The notes beneath the pieces were generated by a model that was not told the origin of the DNA, ran no database searches, and worked only from the letters and a program-made list of their open reading frames with translations. From Chitinophagaceae bacterium (GTDB lineage: Bacteria; Bacteroidota; Bacteroidia; Chitinophagales; Chitinophagaceae): DNA of 47,838 nt. Below, one piece after another: positions 16,042 through 25,096 of the stretch (position 1 is the stretch's first letter; each line of letters opens with the position of its first letter). The position numbers and the translations under genes were made by a program. The stretch covers positions 1-47,838 of the forward strand of contig CANCVE010000023.1 of NCBI GenBank assembly GCA_947381435.1, written 5' to 3'.

Positions 16042-16641
16042 ATGAATTTAGAAGAGATTAAAACATTACCCAAAAATCCTGATGAAACATTTCAGTTTAA
16101 TAGTCAAAATCTAGATTTTAGACTTGTTGACTTTTGGAGGTGGAGTCAATCGGATTTAATTGAAAACCGGAATAGGGGAATTTTAGCGGAATTTATTGTT
16201 CGACAAGCTCTTGAGATCAAATATCCCACAAGACTAGAATGGGACGCGTTTGATCTTAAAACAGACGATGGCGTAAAGGTTGAAGTTAAATCAGCCGCAT
16301 ATATTCAAGCTTGGAAACAAGAAAGGCATTCAGCCATTCAATTCGGTATCGAACCCACCAGAGGGCTTTTAGAGAATAATAATTATTCGGAAGAAAAACT
16401 TAGACGAGCTGATATTTATATTTTTTGCCTGTTAGAGCATAAGGATCAAGCCACAATTAATCCGATGAATTTGGATCAATGGGTATTTTACGTTTTGCCA
16501 GCCAAGATTTTGAATGAAAGGTTTCCGAATCAAAAGTCCATTAGTTTAAATGTTTTAAAAACGCTTAATTGTCATGAATGTAACTATGGACAATTGAAAT
16601 TGAGCTTTTGGGCCGTTGTTGGAGTAAATGACAACAAATAA
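16042..16641 (+). CDS. Putative PD-(D/E)XK-fold nuclease
   Basis: This 199-residue protein shows a restriction-endonuclease-like core: a helix acid E50 (RGILAEFIVRQAL), then D68/D71 (EWDAFDLKTDDG), then E81-V-K83 (VKVEVKSAAY) with Q89 and W91 shortly after. Those are the residues that hold the metal in the PD-(D/E)XK superfamily. No known restriction family is recognised. Seventeen bases later an HNH gene begins, so the two are probably one unit, possibly a defence or restriction system without a visible methyltransferase. The start is the ATG at 16042; the longer frame uses TTG. Confidence 0.6.
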   Translation: MNLEEIKTLPKNPDETFQFNSQNLDFRLVDFWRWSQSDLIENRNRGILAEFIVRQALEIKYPTRLEWDAFDLKTDDGVKVEVKSAAYIQAWKQERHSAIQFGIEPTRGLLENNNYSEEKLRRADIYIFCLLEHKDQATINPMNLDQWVFYVLPAKILNERFPNQKSISLNVLKTLNCHECNYGQLKLSFWAVVGVNDNK

Positions 16642-16658
16642 GAAGTTAATATTTAAAC

Positions 16659-17339
16659 ATGTGTAGAGGTAAAAATATTTGCAGCGAATTAGGAACAAAT
16701 ACTGAAAATTGGAGCATTCATAGCCCTCTTCCGACTCCTTCATGGATGGCTGAGCAAATTGATTTGTTTGAAGTGGCTGTTAATGAATTTATTACAGGAA
16801 ATCGAGAGTCTTGTTTAATTAAACTAAAGCAAATAAAAAGTGAAGAAATTACTAATTGGTATATAGAACATGGTCAAATGTCTGGTAGGCACCGAAAACT
16901 AAGTTTAAAAATATCGCCACCAGAGACAATTGACGAGATGCTAAGAGACCCAACTCGTTCTCCTTCAAAAGTACAAAATGACGTGTTTAAAAGAGACGGA
17001 TATAGATGTCGTTATTGTGGAAACAAACTATTATCTCAGGACTTTATTCGCTTATTTATTAAAAAACTAAACTCAGAACTATTTCGGCGTGGAGAAACTA
17101 ATCTGACAACGCATGGTATTATTCATATTTCTTGGCCAGTTGCAGACCATGTAATTCCTTGGAATAAAGGAGGAAGAACTAACTTGACAAATTTGGTTTC
17201 ATCCTGTGCAACTTGCAACTATGGGAAAGATGGATACACAATAGATCAATTAGGGATTCAAAATCCTTTTAATCGCCCTCCGATTGTTGATGAATGGAAT
17301 GGATTCATGAACAAGCTAAAAGCTTTAGAAAAGTATTAG
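16659..17339 (+). CDS. HNH endonuclease
   Basis: This 226-residue protein has a complete zinc-bound HNH (His-Me finger) domain in its second half: C117/C120 (RCRYCG), the catalytic ADHVIPWNKGG (H164), the asparagines of GGRTNLTNLVSSC, and C183/C186 (CATCNYGKDG). The first 100 residues are helical, with no domain I recognise, and probably give specificity. It directly follows a PD-(D/E)XK-like gene on the same strand. Restriction-type DNA cleavage is likely; the target is unknown. Confidence 0.85.
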   Translation: MCRGKNICSELGTNTENWSIHSPLPTPSWMAEQIDLFEVAVNEFITGNRESCLIKLKQIKSEEITNWYIEHGQMSGRHRKLSLKISPPETIDEMLRDPTRSPSKVQNDVFKRDGYRCRYCGNKLLSQDFIRLFIKKLNSELFRRGETNLTTHGIIHISWPVADHVIPWNKGGRTNLTNLVSSCATCNYGKDGYTIDQLGIQNPFNRPPIVDEWNGFMNKLKALEKY

Positions 17340-17372
17340 CTAGATACGTTGTAATAAAATACACTAAACAAT

Positions 17373-17385
17373 CTGTTTAAAACAG
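17373..17385. promoter_or_regulatory. Palindromic candidate operator of the Fic antitoxin gene
   Basis: CTGTTTaAAACAG is a perfect 6-1-6 palindrome located 16 bases before the -7 element at 17402, where the -33 region should lie. It fits an autoregulatory operator, inferred from position. Confidence 0.45.
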
Positions 17386-17401
17386 GGTACAAATAATTCA
17401 G

Positions 17402-17409
17402 TAAATTTG
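17402..17409 (+). promoter_or_regulatory. -7 promoter element of the Fic antitoxin gene
   Basis: TAAATTTG matches TAnnTTTG exactly. Only four bases separate it from the ATG at 17414, so transcription would begin at or next to the start codon and the message would be leaderless or nearly so. Confidence 0.5.
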
Positions 17410-17413
17410 GCAA

Positions 17414-17584
17414 ATGAAAGTAAAGGAATCAGCTAAGGTGGGTATTAAACCCAAAGTAAACAAAGCAACAAGGCAACAAATAATGGAATCGGCTTTGGCT
17501 TCGTTTCGTATAGAGGGGATAGACATTCCTAAGCAGAAAGCATTGGAAACATTACATAAAATAGAGGCTACACTGGGAAGATAA
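17414..17584 (+). CDS. Small Fic antitoxin (VbhA/inhibitory-helix type)
   Basis: This 56-residue protein starts MKVKESAKVGIKPKVNKATR and then carries the Fic inhibition motif [S/T]xxxE[G/N] as SFRIEG within MESALASFRIEGIDI, on a predicted helix. In class I Fic systems this glutamate contacts the Fic ATP site and blocks AMPylation. A Fic gene lies opposite, tail to tail, and the two coding ends overlap by 17 bases. The convergent layout is unusual, because such antitoxins normally precede the toxin in an operon. Confidence 0.78.
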   Translation: MKVKESAKVGIKPKVNKATRQQIMESALASFRIEGIDIPKQKALETLHKIEATLGR

Positions 17585-18155
17585 GTTGTATTAATGATTC
17601 CATTTTAGTGTAGTCCTGTTTAGCGGCAAATTGAACTGCCTGCACATACAATTCAAATGTTTTACTGTCAATCAAATCAAATTTCAGCGCATCATATCCT
17701 TGCTTTCTCATCATTAGGTTTGCCAATATCCTCGCAGTGCGTCCATTTCCTTCCCGGAATGGATGGATGAAAAGCAGTTCGCCATGCACTTTTGCCACAT
17801 CTTTAATAAGTTCTTCCTTGGTTGGGTAATTGTTTGGCAATCTTGATAAAATATCCTCATCAAAGGTTCTCATAGTTTCGGGTAAAAAGCGAGCAGCGGC
17901 AAAAGGAAAGCCCCCTTTAGATAAATTAACATCCCTAAACTTTCCTGCAAAGGAATATAAATGCCCTAGTGAAAGTTTGTGAATTTTGAGTATGTATTGT
18001 ATTTTGAATTTTGTTTTGGTTGAAAGGGTTTCTGTTAGCATTATTTCAGCCTTTAGGAAGCCTTCAAACTCGGCTAGTCCAATTTCTTCGATTGATTTCA
18101 ATCCTAAAAGGTTTGGTAAGACTTCATCTTGGTGTTGGGGCAAATCATATTTCAT
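17568..18155 (-). CDS. Fic-domain AMP-transferase (toxin-like)
   Basis: This 195-residue protein has the full Fic core HPFREGNGR (131-139) and the preceding helix and flap (LYSFAGKFRDVNLSKGGFPFAAA), so it should transfer AMP or a related group to a hydroxyl side chain of a target protein. No inhibitory SxxxEG helix is seen inside it, so the regulator must act in trans; the small ORF at 17414 supplies that motif. The start is the ATG at 18155 (MKYDLPQHQ); the longer frame uses TTG. A -7 element lies seven bases before this ATG. Confidence 0.9.
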   Translation of the reverse strand: MKYDLPQHQDEVLPNLLGLKSIEEIGLAEFEGFLKAEIMLTETLSTKTKFKIQYILKIHKLSLGHLYSFAGKFRDVNLSKGGFPFAAARFLPETMRTFDEDILSRLPNNYPTKEELIKDVAKVHGELLFIHPFREGNGRTARILANLMMRKQGYDALKFDLIDSKTFELYVQAVQFAAKQDYTKMESLIQLIFPV

Positions 18156-18161
18156 ATACCT

Positions 18162-18169
18162 CAAATATA
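18162..18169 (-). promoter_or_regulatory. -7 promoter element of the fic gene
   Basis: On the minus strand TATATTTG is an exact TAnnTTTG, six bases before the ATG at 18155, again predicting a leaderless or very short-leader message. No clear -33 element is seen. Confidence 0.5.
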
Positions 18170-18227
18170 CTGATTTGCTAAACTGATGAAGAACCCTTTA
18201 GAAATCAACAGCGAATAGAACTGTGAC

Positions 18228-18253
18228 TTAGAAGAGTTATTCAACTCTTCTAA
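18228..18253. promoter_or_regulatory. Perfect 11-bp hairpin between fic and pruA
   Basis: TTAGAAGAGTT and AACTCTTCTAA pair without mismatch around an ATTC loop. There is no T-run on either side, and it lies between two divergent genes, so an operator or an mRNA leader element is more likely than a terminator. Confidence 0.5.
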
Positions 18254-18389
18254 TAACTGACAGGTTGAGTAGAAGATTATGATTTAAAGATTAATTGCAA
18301 TGAATTAAAACAATCCTAAAAGCCAATTATCCTACTAACGACCAATTATGAAAACTGAAAACCGTAAATTGCACACCTAAAATTTAATT

Positions 18390-20021
18390 ATGACAATAGG
18401 TACTTTTTCATATCCGATGCCGGTTAATGAACCAACTTTTCAATATGCGCCCAATAGTCCAGAAAAGGCTGCCATTAAGAAAACACTTCAATCTTTAAAA
18501 CATACGCCTGTAGATATACCTATGTATATAGGTGGTGAACAGGTTTTTACTGATAAAAAGATAGCCATTAATCCCCCTTACGAAAAAGATTTTCTATTGG
18601 GGCATTTTAGTGAAGGAGAAGAAAAGCATGTGCACCAAGCTATAGAAGCTGCATTGGCGGCAAAGAGTAGTTGGGAAGAAATGAGCTGGGAAAACAGGGC
18701 GCACATCTTTTTGAAAGCTGCCGATTTGTTGGCTACCAAATACCGTTACCACATTGTGGGAACGACTATGTTGGGGCAAGGGAAAAATGTTTATCAGGCG
18801 GAAATAGATGCCGCTTGCGAGTTCATAGACTTTTTACGGTTCAATGTACACTACTTGGCCGAGATTTATAAACAACAACCAATCTCTTCTCCCGGAATGA
18901 ATAACCGTGTGGAATGGAGACCATTAGAAGGATTCGTATTGGCAGTAAGTCCTTTTAATTTTACGGCTATTGGCGGAAATCTTTGTGCTAGTGCAGCACT
19001 TTGTGGCAATGTGGTGGTTTGGAAACCTGCTTACACGCAGATTTATTCTGCCAATATCTTCATGCAAGTTTTAAAAGAAGCGGGCTTACCAGATGGGGTA
19101 ATCAATCTTATTTATGTAGATGGTCCGGTATTGGGAAAAGTTTGTTTTTCGCACAGAGATTTTGCTGGCGTGCATTTTACAGGAAGCACCAATGTGTTTA
19201 ATACCATGTGGAAGAGCATTGGTGAGAACATTAATAAATACAGAACTTACCCAAGAATTGTAGGCGAAACAGGCGGAAAAGATTTTGTGCTGATTCATAA
19301 AAGTGCCGATGTAGATGTGGCAGTAACGGCTTTGATACGTGGCGCATTTGAGTTTCAGGGGCAGAAATGTAGTGCGGCGTCTAGAGCATATCTGCCAAGC
19401 AATATTGCCGAAGCAATAAAAGAAAAATTAGTAGCTCAGTTGGCAACCATTAAAATGGGAACTCCCGAAGACTTTAGCAACTTTGTTAATGCAGTAATTG
19501 ATGAGCGTGCCTTTGATAAAATTTCTGGCTACATAGAAACCGCAAAAAACAATCCAACCGTGAAGATTATTGCAGGTGGTAATTATGATAAAAGCATTGG
19601 ATACTTTATAGAACCTACAGTAATAGAGGCATCTGATCCGAAGTATAAAACTATGTGCGAAGAAATATTTGGGCCAGTATTGACCATTTATGTTTATGAT
19701 GCAGAAGCTTTTGAAGAAACAATTAGCCTTGTAGATTCGACTTCACCTTATGCTTTAACAGGAGCTATCATTGCACAAGACAGATTTGCTGTGGAATTTG
19801 CGACAACCAAATTGAGAAACGCTGCTGGAAATCTTTATATAAATGATAAACCTACGGGTGCTGTGGTGGGTCAGCAACCATTTGGCGGCGCAAGAGGAAG
19901 CGGAACAAATGATAAAGCTGGAAGTATGATTAACTTATTTAGATGGTTGAGTGCCAGAACAATTAAGGAAGTTTATGTTCCTGTTACAGACTACAAGTAT
20001 CCATTTCTACAAGAGAGTTAA
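18390..20021 (+). CDS. pruA: L-glutamate gamma-semialdehyde (1-pyrroline-5-carboxylate) dehydrogenase
   Basis: This 543-residue aldehyde dehydrogenase oxidises glutamate semialdehyde to glutamate with NAD, the last step of proline catabolism. The active-site glutamate is E293 (VGETGGKDFVLIHKSADVD) and the catalytic cysteine C327 (EFQGQKCSAASRAY). The cofactor region (EGFVLAVSPFNFTAIGGNL, VVWKPA) and the P5CDH-type ending (GTNDKAGSMINLFRWLSARTIKE) place it in the single-domain P5C dehydrogenase branch. No proline dehydrogenase gene is in this window. Confidence 0.95.
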   Translation: MTIGTFSYPMPVNEPTFQYAPNSPEKAAIKKTLQSLKHTPVDIPMYIGGEQVFTDKKIAINPPYEKDFLLGHFSEGEEKHVHQAIEAALAAKSSWEEMSWENRAHIFLKAADLLATKYRYHIVGTTMLGQGKNVYQAEIDAACEFIDFLRFNVHYLAEIYKQQPISSPGMNNRVEWRPLEGFVLAVSPFNFTAIGGNLCASAALCGNVVVWKPAYTQIYSANIFMQVLKEAGLPDGVINLIYVDGPVLGKVCFSHRDFAGVHFTGSTNVFNTMWKSIGENINKYRTYPRIVGETGGKDFVLIHKSADVDVAVTALIRGAFEFQGQKCSAASRAYLPSNIAEAIKEKLVAQLATIKMGTPEDFSNFVNAVIDERAFDKISGYIETAKNNPTVKIIAGGNYDKSIGYFIEPTVIEASDPKYKTMCEEIFGPVLTIYVYDAEAFEETISLVDSTSPYALTGAIIAQDRFAVEFATTKLRNAAGNLYINDKPTGAVVGQQPFGGARGSGTNDKAGSMINLFRWLSARTIKEVYVPVTDYKYPFLQES

Positions 20022-20053
20022 GAATAAAAAGAAGGAAAATATCTTTCTTAATT

Positions 20054-20106
20054 AAGTGCGGCTGATTAACCTAATGGAAGTCTATTATGGTTAGTTAGCC
20101 GCACTT
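20054..20106. terminator. Terminator shared by pruA and the convergent wecA-like gene
   Basis: AAGTGCGGCTGATTAACC (20054-20071) pairs imperfectly with GGTTAGTTAGCCGCACTT (20089-20106), followed by T-rich sequence on the plus strand. The right arm forms the last codons of the minus-strand gene. Confidence 0.7.
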
Positions 20107-21191
20107 TTTACTACATGAATATCCGTTCTAACTACAGCAAGTTTCTTGTGGGCTTTTACTAGTTTTATCAATAAGAAAACGCCAGAAAAAAAGATTGCCC
20201 CCTGTATAGCAATGGCAAATGTGCAACCTAAAGGAAGTACAAAATAGGTAATTACCACAAAAACCGCTGCTACAGAAACGAGTGTGAATAATATTTGTTT
20301 GTGGTTGAACCCCCTATCTAAAAGTAAGTGATGAAGGTGTCTTCTATCTGGAAAGAATGGCGAATGACCATGCAATATTCTTATTCCAAATACTCGTAGT
20401 GTATCAAAAAGAGGAACGGCAAGAATTCCAAAAGCCATTGCCGGAGGAGATAGTCTTAAATTTTCTAAAGCTAAAATATTTGAAGTAGAAGCGGTGCCAA
20501 TAAAATGGATAGCCAAGATAGCGTTTATCAATCCAACTAGCATTGAGCCAGTATCTCCCATAAAGATTTTGGCAGGAGAATAATTATAAATCAAGAATGC
20601 AAAGAGGCTAGCAGGAAAAACAAAGCCAATTAATGCAAAAAACATGTCGCCATTTAAATAAAAGAAGAGCCCGAAAACAGAGCAAGATAATATACCTAAT
20701 GAACCAGCCAAGCCATCGATACCATCTATCAAATTGAATGCATTCATGATAACTACAACGGTCATAAGGGTAAGCATATAACTCAGTGAATCAATAATAT
20801 AGCTTACACCTAGAAACCCATAAAGGTTATTGATGGCCATATTTGCTTTGAAAATGAGTATGATTGAAACAATTAATTGCCCAAGAATTTTCTTCATTGG
20901 AACAAGTTTTAAGATATCATCTTTTATACCGTAGAAGAATACTACTAGAAATGCAGCGTAAAAATATTGCAATTTGCTAGCCATTGTCGGAATACTTTGA
21001 GTTAACAATAAGCCCATCATGAACCCAATAAATATTCCTAATCCTCCGAGAGATGGAATTGGCTTTTTATGTACCTTTCTTTCATCTGGAATATCAAATA
21101 TTTTTATTTGATCAGCTAGCTGAATGATAATTGGCATTGCATAAAAACTAACAATGAAAGCTATAATAACACCTATAATAATATTACCCAT
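20091..21191 (-). CDS. WecA/MraY-type polyprenyl-phosphate N-acetylhexosamine-1-phosphate transferase
   Basis: This 366-residue integral membrane protein (about ten helices) would load the first sugar phosphate onto undecaprenyl phosphate for surface polysaccharide synthesis. The family's cytoplasmic loops are present: the Mg-binding YGIKDDILK, NAFNLIDGIDGLAGSLG, FMGDTGSMLVG and the C-terminal HGHSPFFPDRRHLHHLL histidine loop. The last motif points to WecA/TagO rather than MraY. Its ATG lies back to back with asnB. The amino-sugar donor is inferred from the family. Confidence 0.9.
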   Translation of the reverse strand: MGNIIIGVIIAFIVSFYAMPIIIQLADQIKIFDIPDERKVHKKPIPSLGGLGIFIGFMMGLLLTQSIPTMASKLQYFYAAFLVVFFYGIKDDILKLVPMKKILGQLIVSIILIFKANMAINNLYGFLGVSYIIDSLSYMLTLMTVVVIMNAFNLIDGIDGLAGSLGILSCSVFGLFFYLNGDMFFALIGFVFPASLFAFLIYNYSPAKIFMGDTGSMLVGLINAILAIHFIGTASTSNILALENLRLSPPAMAFGILAVPLFDTLRVFGIRILHGHSPFFPDRRHLHHLLLDRGFNHKQILFTLVSVAAVFVVITYFVLPLGCTFAIAIQGAIFFSGVFLLIKLVKAHKKLAVVRTDIHVVKSAAN

Positions 21192-21415
21192 AAATTATAA
21201 TTTTTTATTCTCAAAAGGCAAAGACGAAAAAATTGGGAGTTCAATCGCGGTGTGAAAATAGATATTTTTACTAAACAAGCCGAATGAAATAACCATAATG
21301 ACTATGAGAGTCTCAATATTTCTCATTTAATGATAAAAAGCTATCCCCATACATTACTTTTACGTTGTTTTATAATACTTAATATCAACGACTTCATTAA
21401 ATAATCTTTCAAAAT

Positions 21416-23290
21416 ATGTGTGGAATAGCGGGCATCATTTCTCCATACCCATCATTTGCTCAAACTGAGAAATTACAATGTATGATGGATACATTGCAAC
21501 ATCGTGGCCCAGATGGCGAGGGAAAATGGACTAATGATGACAATACAATTTGCCTCGGTCACAGACGATTAGCTATTCTTGATACAAGCAATGCTGCTGC
21601 ACAGCCTTTTGAATATTTGCACTACACGCTGGTTTTTAATGGGGAGATATATAATTATATTGAATTAAAAGATACTTTGCAAAAGCATGGATATACTTTC
21701 AGAACAAATAGCGATAGTGAAGTAATTCCTGCTGCCTTTGACTTGTGGGGAAAAGATTGTCTACATCAATTTGATGGCATGTTTGCTTTTGCTTTATACG
21801 ATACTAAATGCAAAGAGGTTTGGATAGCAAGGGACAGGTTTGGAGAGAAGCCTTTGTATTACTATACAAATTATAAGCAAAGAGGTATGTTTGAACAGTT
21901 TCTTTTTGCCAGCGAAATGAAAGCATTTTGGGCGGTGGGTGTTCCAAAGGAATTAAATGGAACGATGACTTTAAACTATTTAACGCTTGGGTATACACAG
22001 AACCCAATAAAACCTACCCAAACATTTTATAGTAATATCCTTTCATTACCTGCTGGCCACTACTTGTCAATTCAGCCTGAGAAAGGAAGGGTTCAGATGA
22101 AGAAATGGTATAAATTGAATGAATCGAATATCGGAAATCGGGCAACGGGAGTAAGTGATGGTGTATTGATAGAACAATTCTCGGATTTATTCTCTACCTC
22201 AATAAAACGTAGATTAAGAAGTGATGTTTCTGTTGGAACATCATTAAGCGGAGGATTGGATAGTAGCAGTATTGTGGCAAGTTTAATAGGGAACAATCTT
22301 AAATCTTTACAAACATTTTCTGCAATTTTTCCAGGATTTGAACAAGATGAAAGTAAATATATTAAAGAAGTTCAACAATATTTTGGTAACCAAAAGTTTG
22401 ATAGTCATTACATTACACCAGGTGCTGAAGATTTCGTTGAGTATTGGAATACATTAATGTATCACCAAGAAGAACCTATACAAAGTAGTAGTGTGTTTAC
22501 CCAGTTTATGGTTTATAAATTGGCAAAAGAAACAGGTGTAACCGTTTTACTTGACGGACAAGGAGCTGATGAAATACTTGGAGGCTATAAAAAATATACT
22601 CCTTGGTTTTTGCAACAAAAACTAGCGGCAAGTTTCTATGACTTCATTAGAGAAAAAAAGGCCTTGAAAGGAAATAACTTTTTGGAGAATTGGCACCTCA
22701 AAAATTATATAGCAGCCTTTGCACCAAATAAAACTGCTCAACAATTGCAATTAAGGGCAATTTCTCAACAGAAAGAACATCCATTTTTAGATAAAGATTT
22801 TTATAAAAAATATCAGAACAACGATACTTTGCAAAAGCCTGTTGTAAAAAAACTAGAAGATGTTCTTTTTTATAATACAGCGACTTTTGGCTTACAAGAA
22901 CTTTTGAGATATGCCGACAGAAACTCTATGGCACACAGCAGAGAGGTAAGGCTTCCTTTTTTAAATCATAATTTAATTGAGTTTATTTTTTCGCTACCTA
23001 CCTCTTTTAAAATAAAAGATGGCTTTACCAAATGGATTTTAAGGAAAAGTATGGAAGGGAAGCTTCCAGAAAACATTGTATGGCGAAAAGGAAAAGTAGG
23101 CTACGAACCCCCACAACAACAATGGATGAAACAGCCAGGAATTATTGAGATTATACATGAAAGCAGAAAGAAATTAGTTTCGAAAAATATTCTCAATCCT
23201 CAAATTTTGAAAACTAGTACAAATGCAGCATCTGCTCATGCAGGAAACAATTTCGACTGGAGATACATGAGTGTAGCAGCAATTTTTTAA
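21416..23290 (+). CDS. asnB: Asparagine synthase, glutamine-hydrolysing
   Basis: This 624-residue protein has an N-terminal class II glutaminase domain that begins with the mature nucleophile Cys2 (MCGIAGI) and includes MDTLQHRGPDGEG and LVFNGEIYNYIEL. The C-terminal synthetase domain has the PPi loop SLSGGLDSSSIVASL at about 277-290 and the later REVRLPFLNHNLIEF. It makes an amide from aspartate, or from a sugar or peptide acid in the related exopolysaccharide and peptide clusters. Position beside a wecA-like gene leaves open a polysaccharide role. It converges on the next gene with a four-base gap and no visible terminator. Confidence 0.92.
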   Translation: MCGIAGIISPYPSFAQTEKLQCMMDTLQHRGPDGEGKWTNDDNTICLGHRRLAILDTSNAAAQPFEYLHYTLVFNGEIYNYIELKDTLQKHGYTFRTNSDSEVIPAAFDLWGKDCLHQFDGMFAFALYDTKCKEVWIARDRFGEKPLYYYTNYKQRGMFEQFLFASEMKAFWAVGVPKELNGTMTLNYLTLGYTQNPIKPTQTFYSNILSLPAGHYLSIQPEKGRVQMKKWYKLNESNIGNRATGVSDGVLIEQFSDLFSTSIKRRLRSDVSVGTSLSGGLDSSSIVASLIGNNLKSLQTFSAIFPGFEQDESKYIKEVQQYFGNQKFDSHYITPGAEDFVEYWNTLMYHQEEPIQSSSVFTQFMVYKLAKETGVTVLLDGQGADEILGGYKKYTPWFLQQKLAASFYDFIREKKALKGNNFLENWHLKNYIAAFAPNKTAQQLQLRAISQQKEHPFLDKDFYKKYQNNDTLQKPVVKKLEDVLFYNTATFGLQELLRYADRNSMAHSREVRLPFLNHNLIEFIFSLPTSFKIKDGFTKWILRKSMEGKLPENIVWRKGKVGYEPPQQQWMKQPGIIEIIHESRKKLVSKNILNPQILKTSTNAASAHAGNNFDWRYMSVAAIF

Positions 23291-23294
23291 GCAA

Positions 23295-25085
23295 TCATTC
23301 TACTATAAAACCAAGCTCTTTCAATCGGCTTTTAAACTTTGAGACATTTTCATTTGGGACTAATAAATTAAATCCTTCAGCTTTTAATACAATTTGTTTC
23401 AACACAGTGTCTTGTGCTACAATTTTGTGAAGCTCTTTATCCTCGAGAGGCAACGAGTACGTTTGAAGAAATTTATTTATTTTAATTGCAGATGAGTTAC
23501 TAAGTAATTCTTTGAAGAATCTTTCCCATATTGTGGGGACAGAGCCACTTATCATAGATTTAAACAAAACAATTTTGTTTTCAATTTCTTTTCTGTTTTT
23601 GCAATCCTTTAAAAAAGTCTCTGCGGAAACCTTATACCTTGTATCCCCCAATTTCTCGCTATAAATGCTGAGCATTTTATCAGTTAATGAAGTCATTTTC
23701 CCATCAGCAATAACCATCATAGAATCATTCGACAATGATAGTTTTGCTTTTTCTTCTATAAGGATAGGTTCATATTTTGAATTAATTCCGAAGATATAAG
23801 CACCTAAAGCGGTGAGTTTAAAAAATTTTAAACCATCGTAACTTGAGTAATAACTAGTTCCAAACTTTTCTGTATTCAATGCATCAAAAGCAATTTCTAT
23901 CAATCCAAAAGCAGCAAAAAGGAAAAGCGTCCCTTTTAAAAAAGGTGCGGTTATATACACATTGTGCGAACCCGAGTTTAAGGTAATTCTTTTTGTTTCA
24001 TTCAAAGGCAATTCTTCTTCAAAATAAAGTTTTGACTGAACAGATGAAGTAGTAAGTGGATTGGCATTTATAAACCTATAACTTAATAACTCTGTTAAGT
24101 TTTCAATGCTCATCCAATCATTTAATGGCATATCGGCTAATACTGTCATTAACTTCATCTCTAAATCTTTAATCCTATCGCCATATTGTTCAAATAAGTT
24201 CCAACCTTTAAATCCAGTGAGTATAAACTGAGGAGTAAACAATGTTGGGTAATGTTTCTTAAACAAGGTTTTAATCAATTCTAGGTTATCCGTTTCAAAA
24301 TCCTTTTGAGATAGACCATAAAGCATTCCAGCTATTAAATTAGAACGAACTTTACTTAATTTTTCTATTTGCAATCCATAAAACTCTTCTATTCCGCAAC
24401 TTTTTTGAAGCTTACTAAGCGTTGATTCTACCGGCCTACCTGATGCACTAAACTTTATATTTCCTAATAAAAAGTAAGAAATAATCTGTGGCAGTTCGTC
24501 AAATATTTGTTTTTCAGCACTGTATACATAAGTGGTTTCAGGAATTTCATATAAAGGAACAAAATCTTGGTAAAGGGGCTTTGTATAATACCTAATGATT
24601 GATTCCTTCATTTCTTTAGGTATATATAATTCCCCATGAGTATTACGGGAATAATAGTCGGACTTTCTTGGAAAAAAAGAAAAATCATGGGCTTGACTTA
24701 CAATCTGATTTGATGGATTATTCAAATTATACGTTGCAATAACCGTTTTAAGATATTCTTCTAAATCTCTAGCCGACATGGAATCTAGCCAAACCATTTT
24801 TTCAATAGCAATAGGCAAATACCATGGCAAACTTTTAAGAAAAGCTCGATAAATCTCTTCATCATCAAATACAGAGTATGCTATAAGTACCATATCTGAT
24901 CTTGTAAATGACTTTTTGGTCATCAAAAGATGCGTATTCTGAACTGTAAGTGGTGTTTGCCAATCTGGATCAGTGTCCTTTAAAAAAAAGGCCTTTACAT
25001 ACTTAAATAATCCATCGGCAATAGTATCTTTTGTATAATGTTGTTCTATTAGGCTCCGAGCCATATAATCATTCGGATCTATCAT
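23295..25085 (-). CDS. Unknown protein encoded with the SNF2 helicase
   Basis: I do not recognise the family of this 596-residue protein. It is soluble, with no signal peptide, rich in lysine, leucine and glutamate, and appears mostly helical. Notable segments are a central SASGRPVESTLSKLQKSCGIEEFYG that reads like a winged-helix-type DNA-binding motif and a C-terminal FLKDCKNRKEIENKIVLFKSM. Its ATG is eleven bases after the SNF2 stop, so the two are surely co-transcribed and may form one complex. Confidence 0.75.
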   Translation of the reverse strand: MIDPNDYMARSLIEQHYTKDTIADGLFKYVKAFFLKDTDPDWQTPLTVQNTHLLMTKKSFTRSDMVLIAYSVFDDEEIYRAFLKSLPWYLPIAIEKMVWLDSMSARDLEEYLKTVIATYNLNNPSNQIVSQAHDFSFFPRKSDYYSRNTHGELYIPKEMKESIIRYYTKPLYQDFVPLYEIPETTYVYSAEKQIFDELPQIISYFLLGNIKFSASGRPVESTLSKLQKSCGIEEFYGLQIEKLSKVRSNLIAGMLYGLSQKDFETDNLELIKTLFKKHYPTLFTPQFILTGFKGWNLFEQYGDRIKDLEMKLMTVLADMPLNDWMSIENLTELLSYRFINANPLTTSSVQSKLYFEEELPLNETKRITLNSGSHNVYITAPFLKGTLFLFAAFGLIEIAFDALNTEKFGTSYYSSYDGLKFFKLTALGAYIFGINSKYEPILIEEKAKLSLSNDSMMVIADGKMTSLTDKMLSIYSEKLGDTRYKVSAETFLKDCKNRKEIENKIVLFKSMISGSVPTIWERFFKELLSNSSAIKINKFLQTYSLPLEDKELHKIVAQDTVLKQIVLKAEGFNLLVPNENVSKFKSRLKELGFIVE

Positions 25086-25096
25086 AATTTTATAAT

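Noticed and set aside
20091-23290. A complete polysaccharide locus formed by the wecA-like gene and asnB
   Set aside because: The two genes are divergent and no flippase, polymerase or further transferase is adjacent, so I left them as separate genes.
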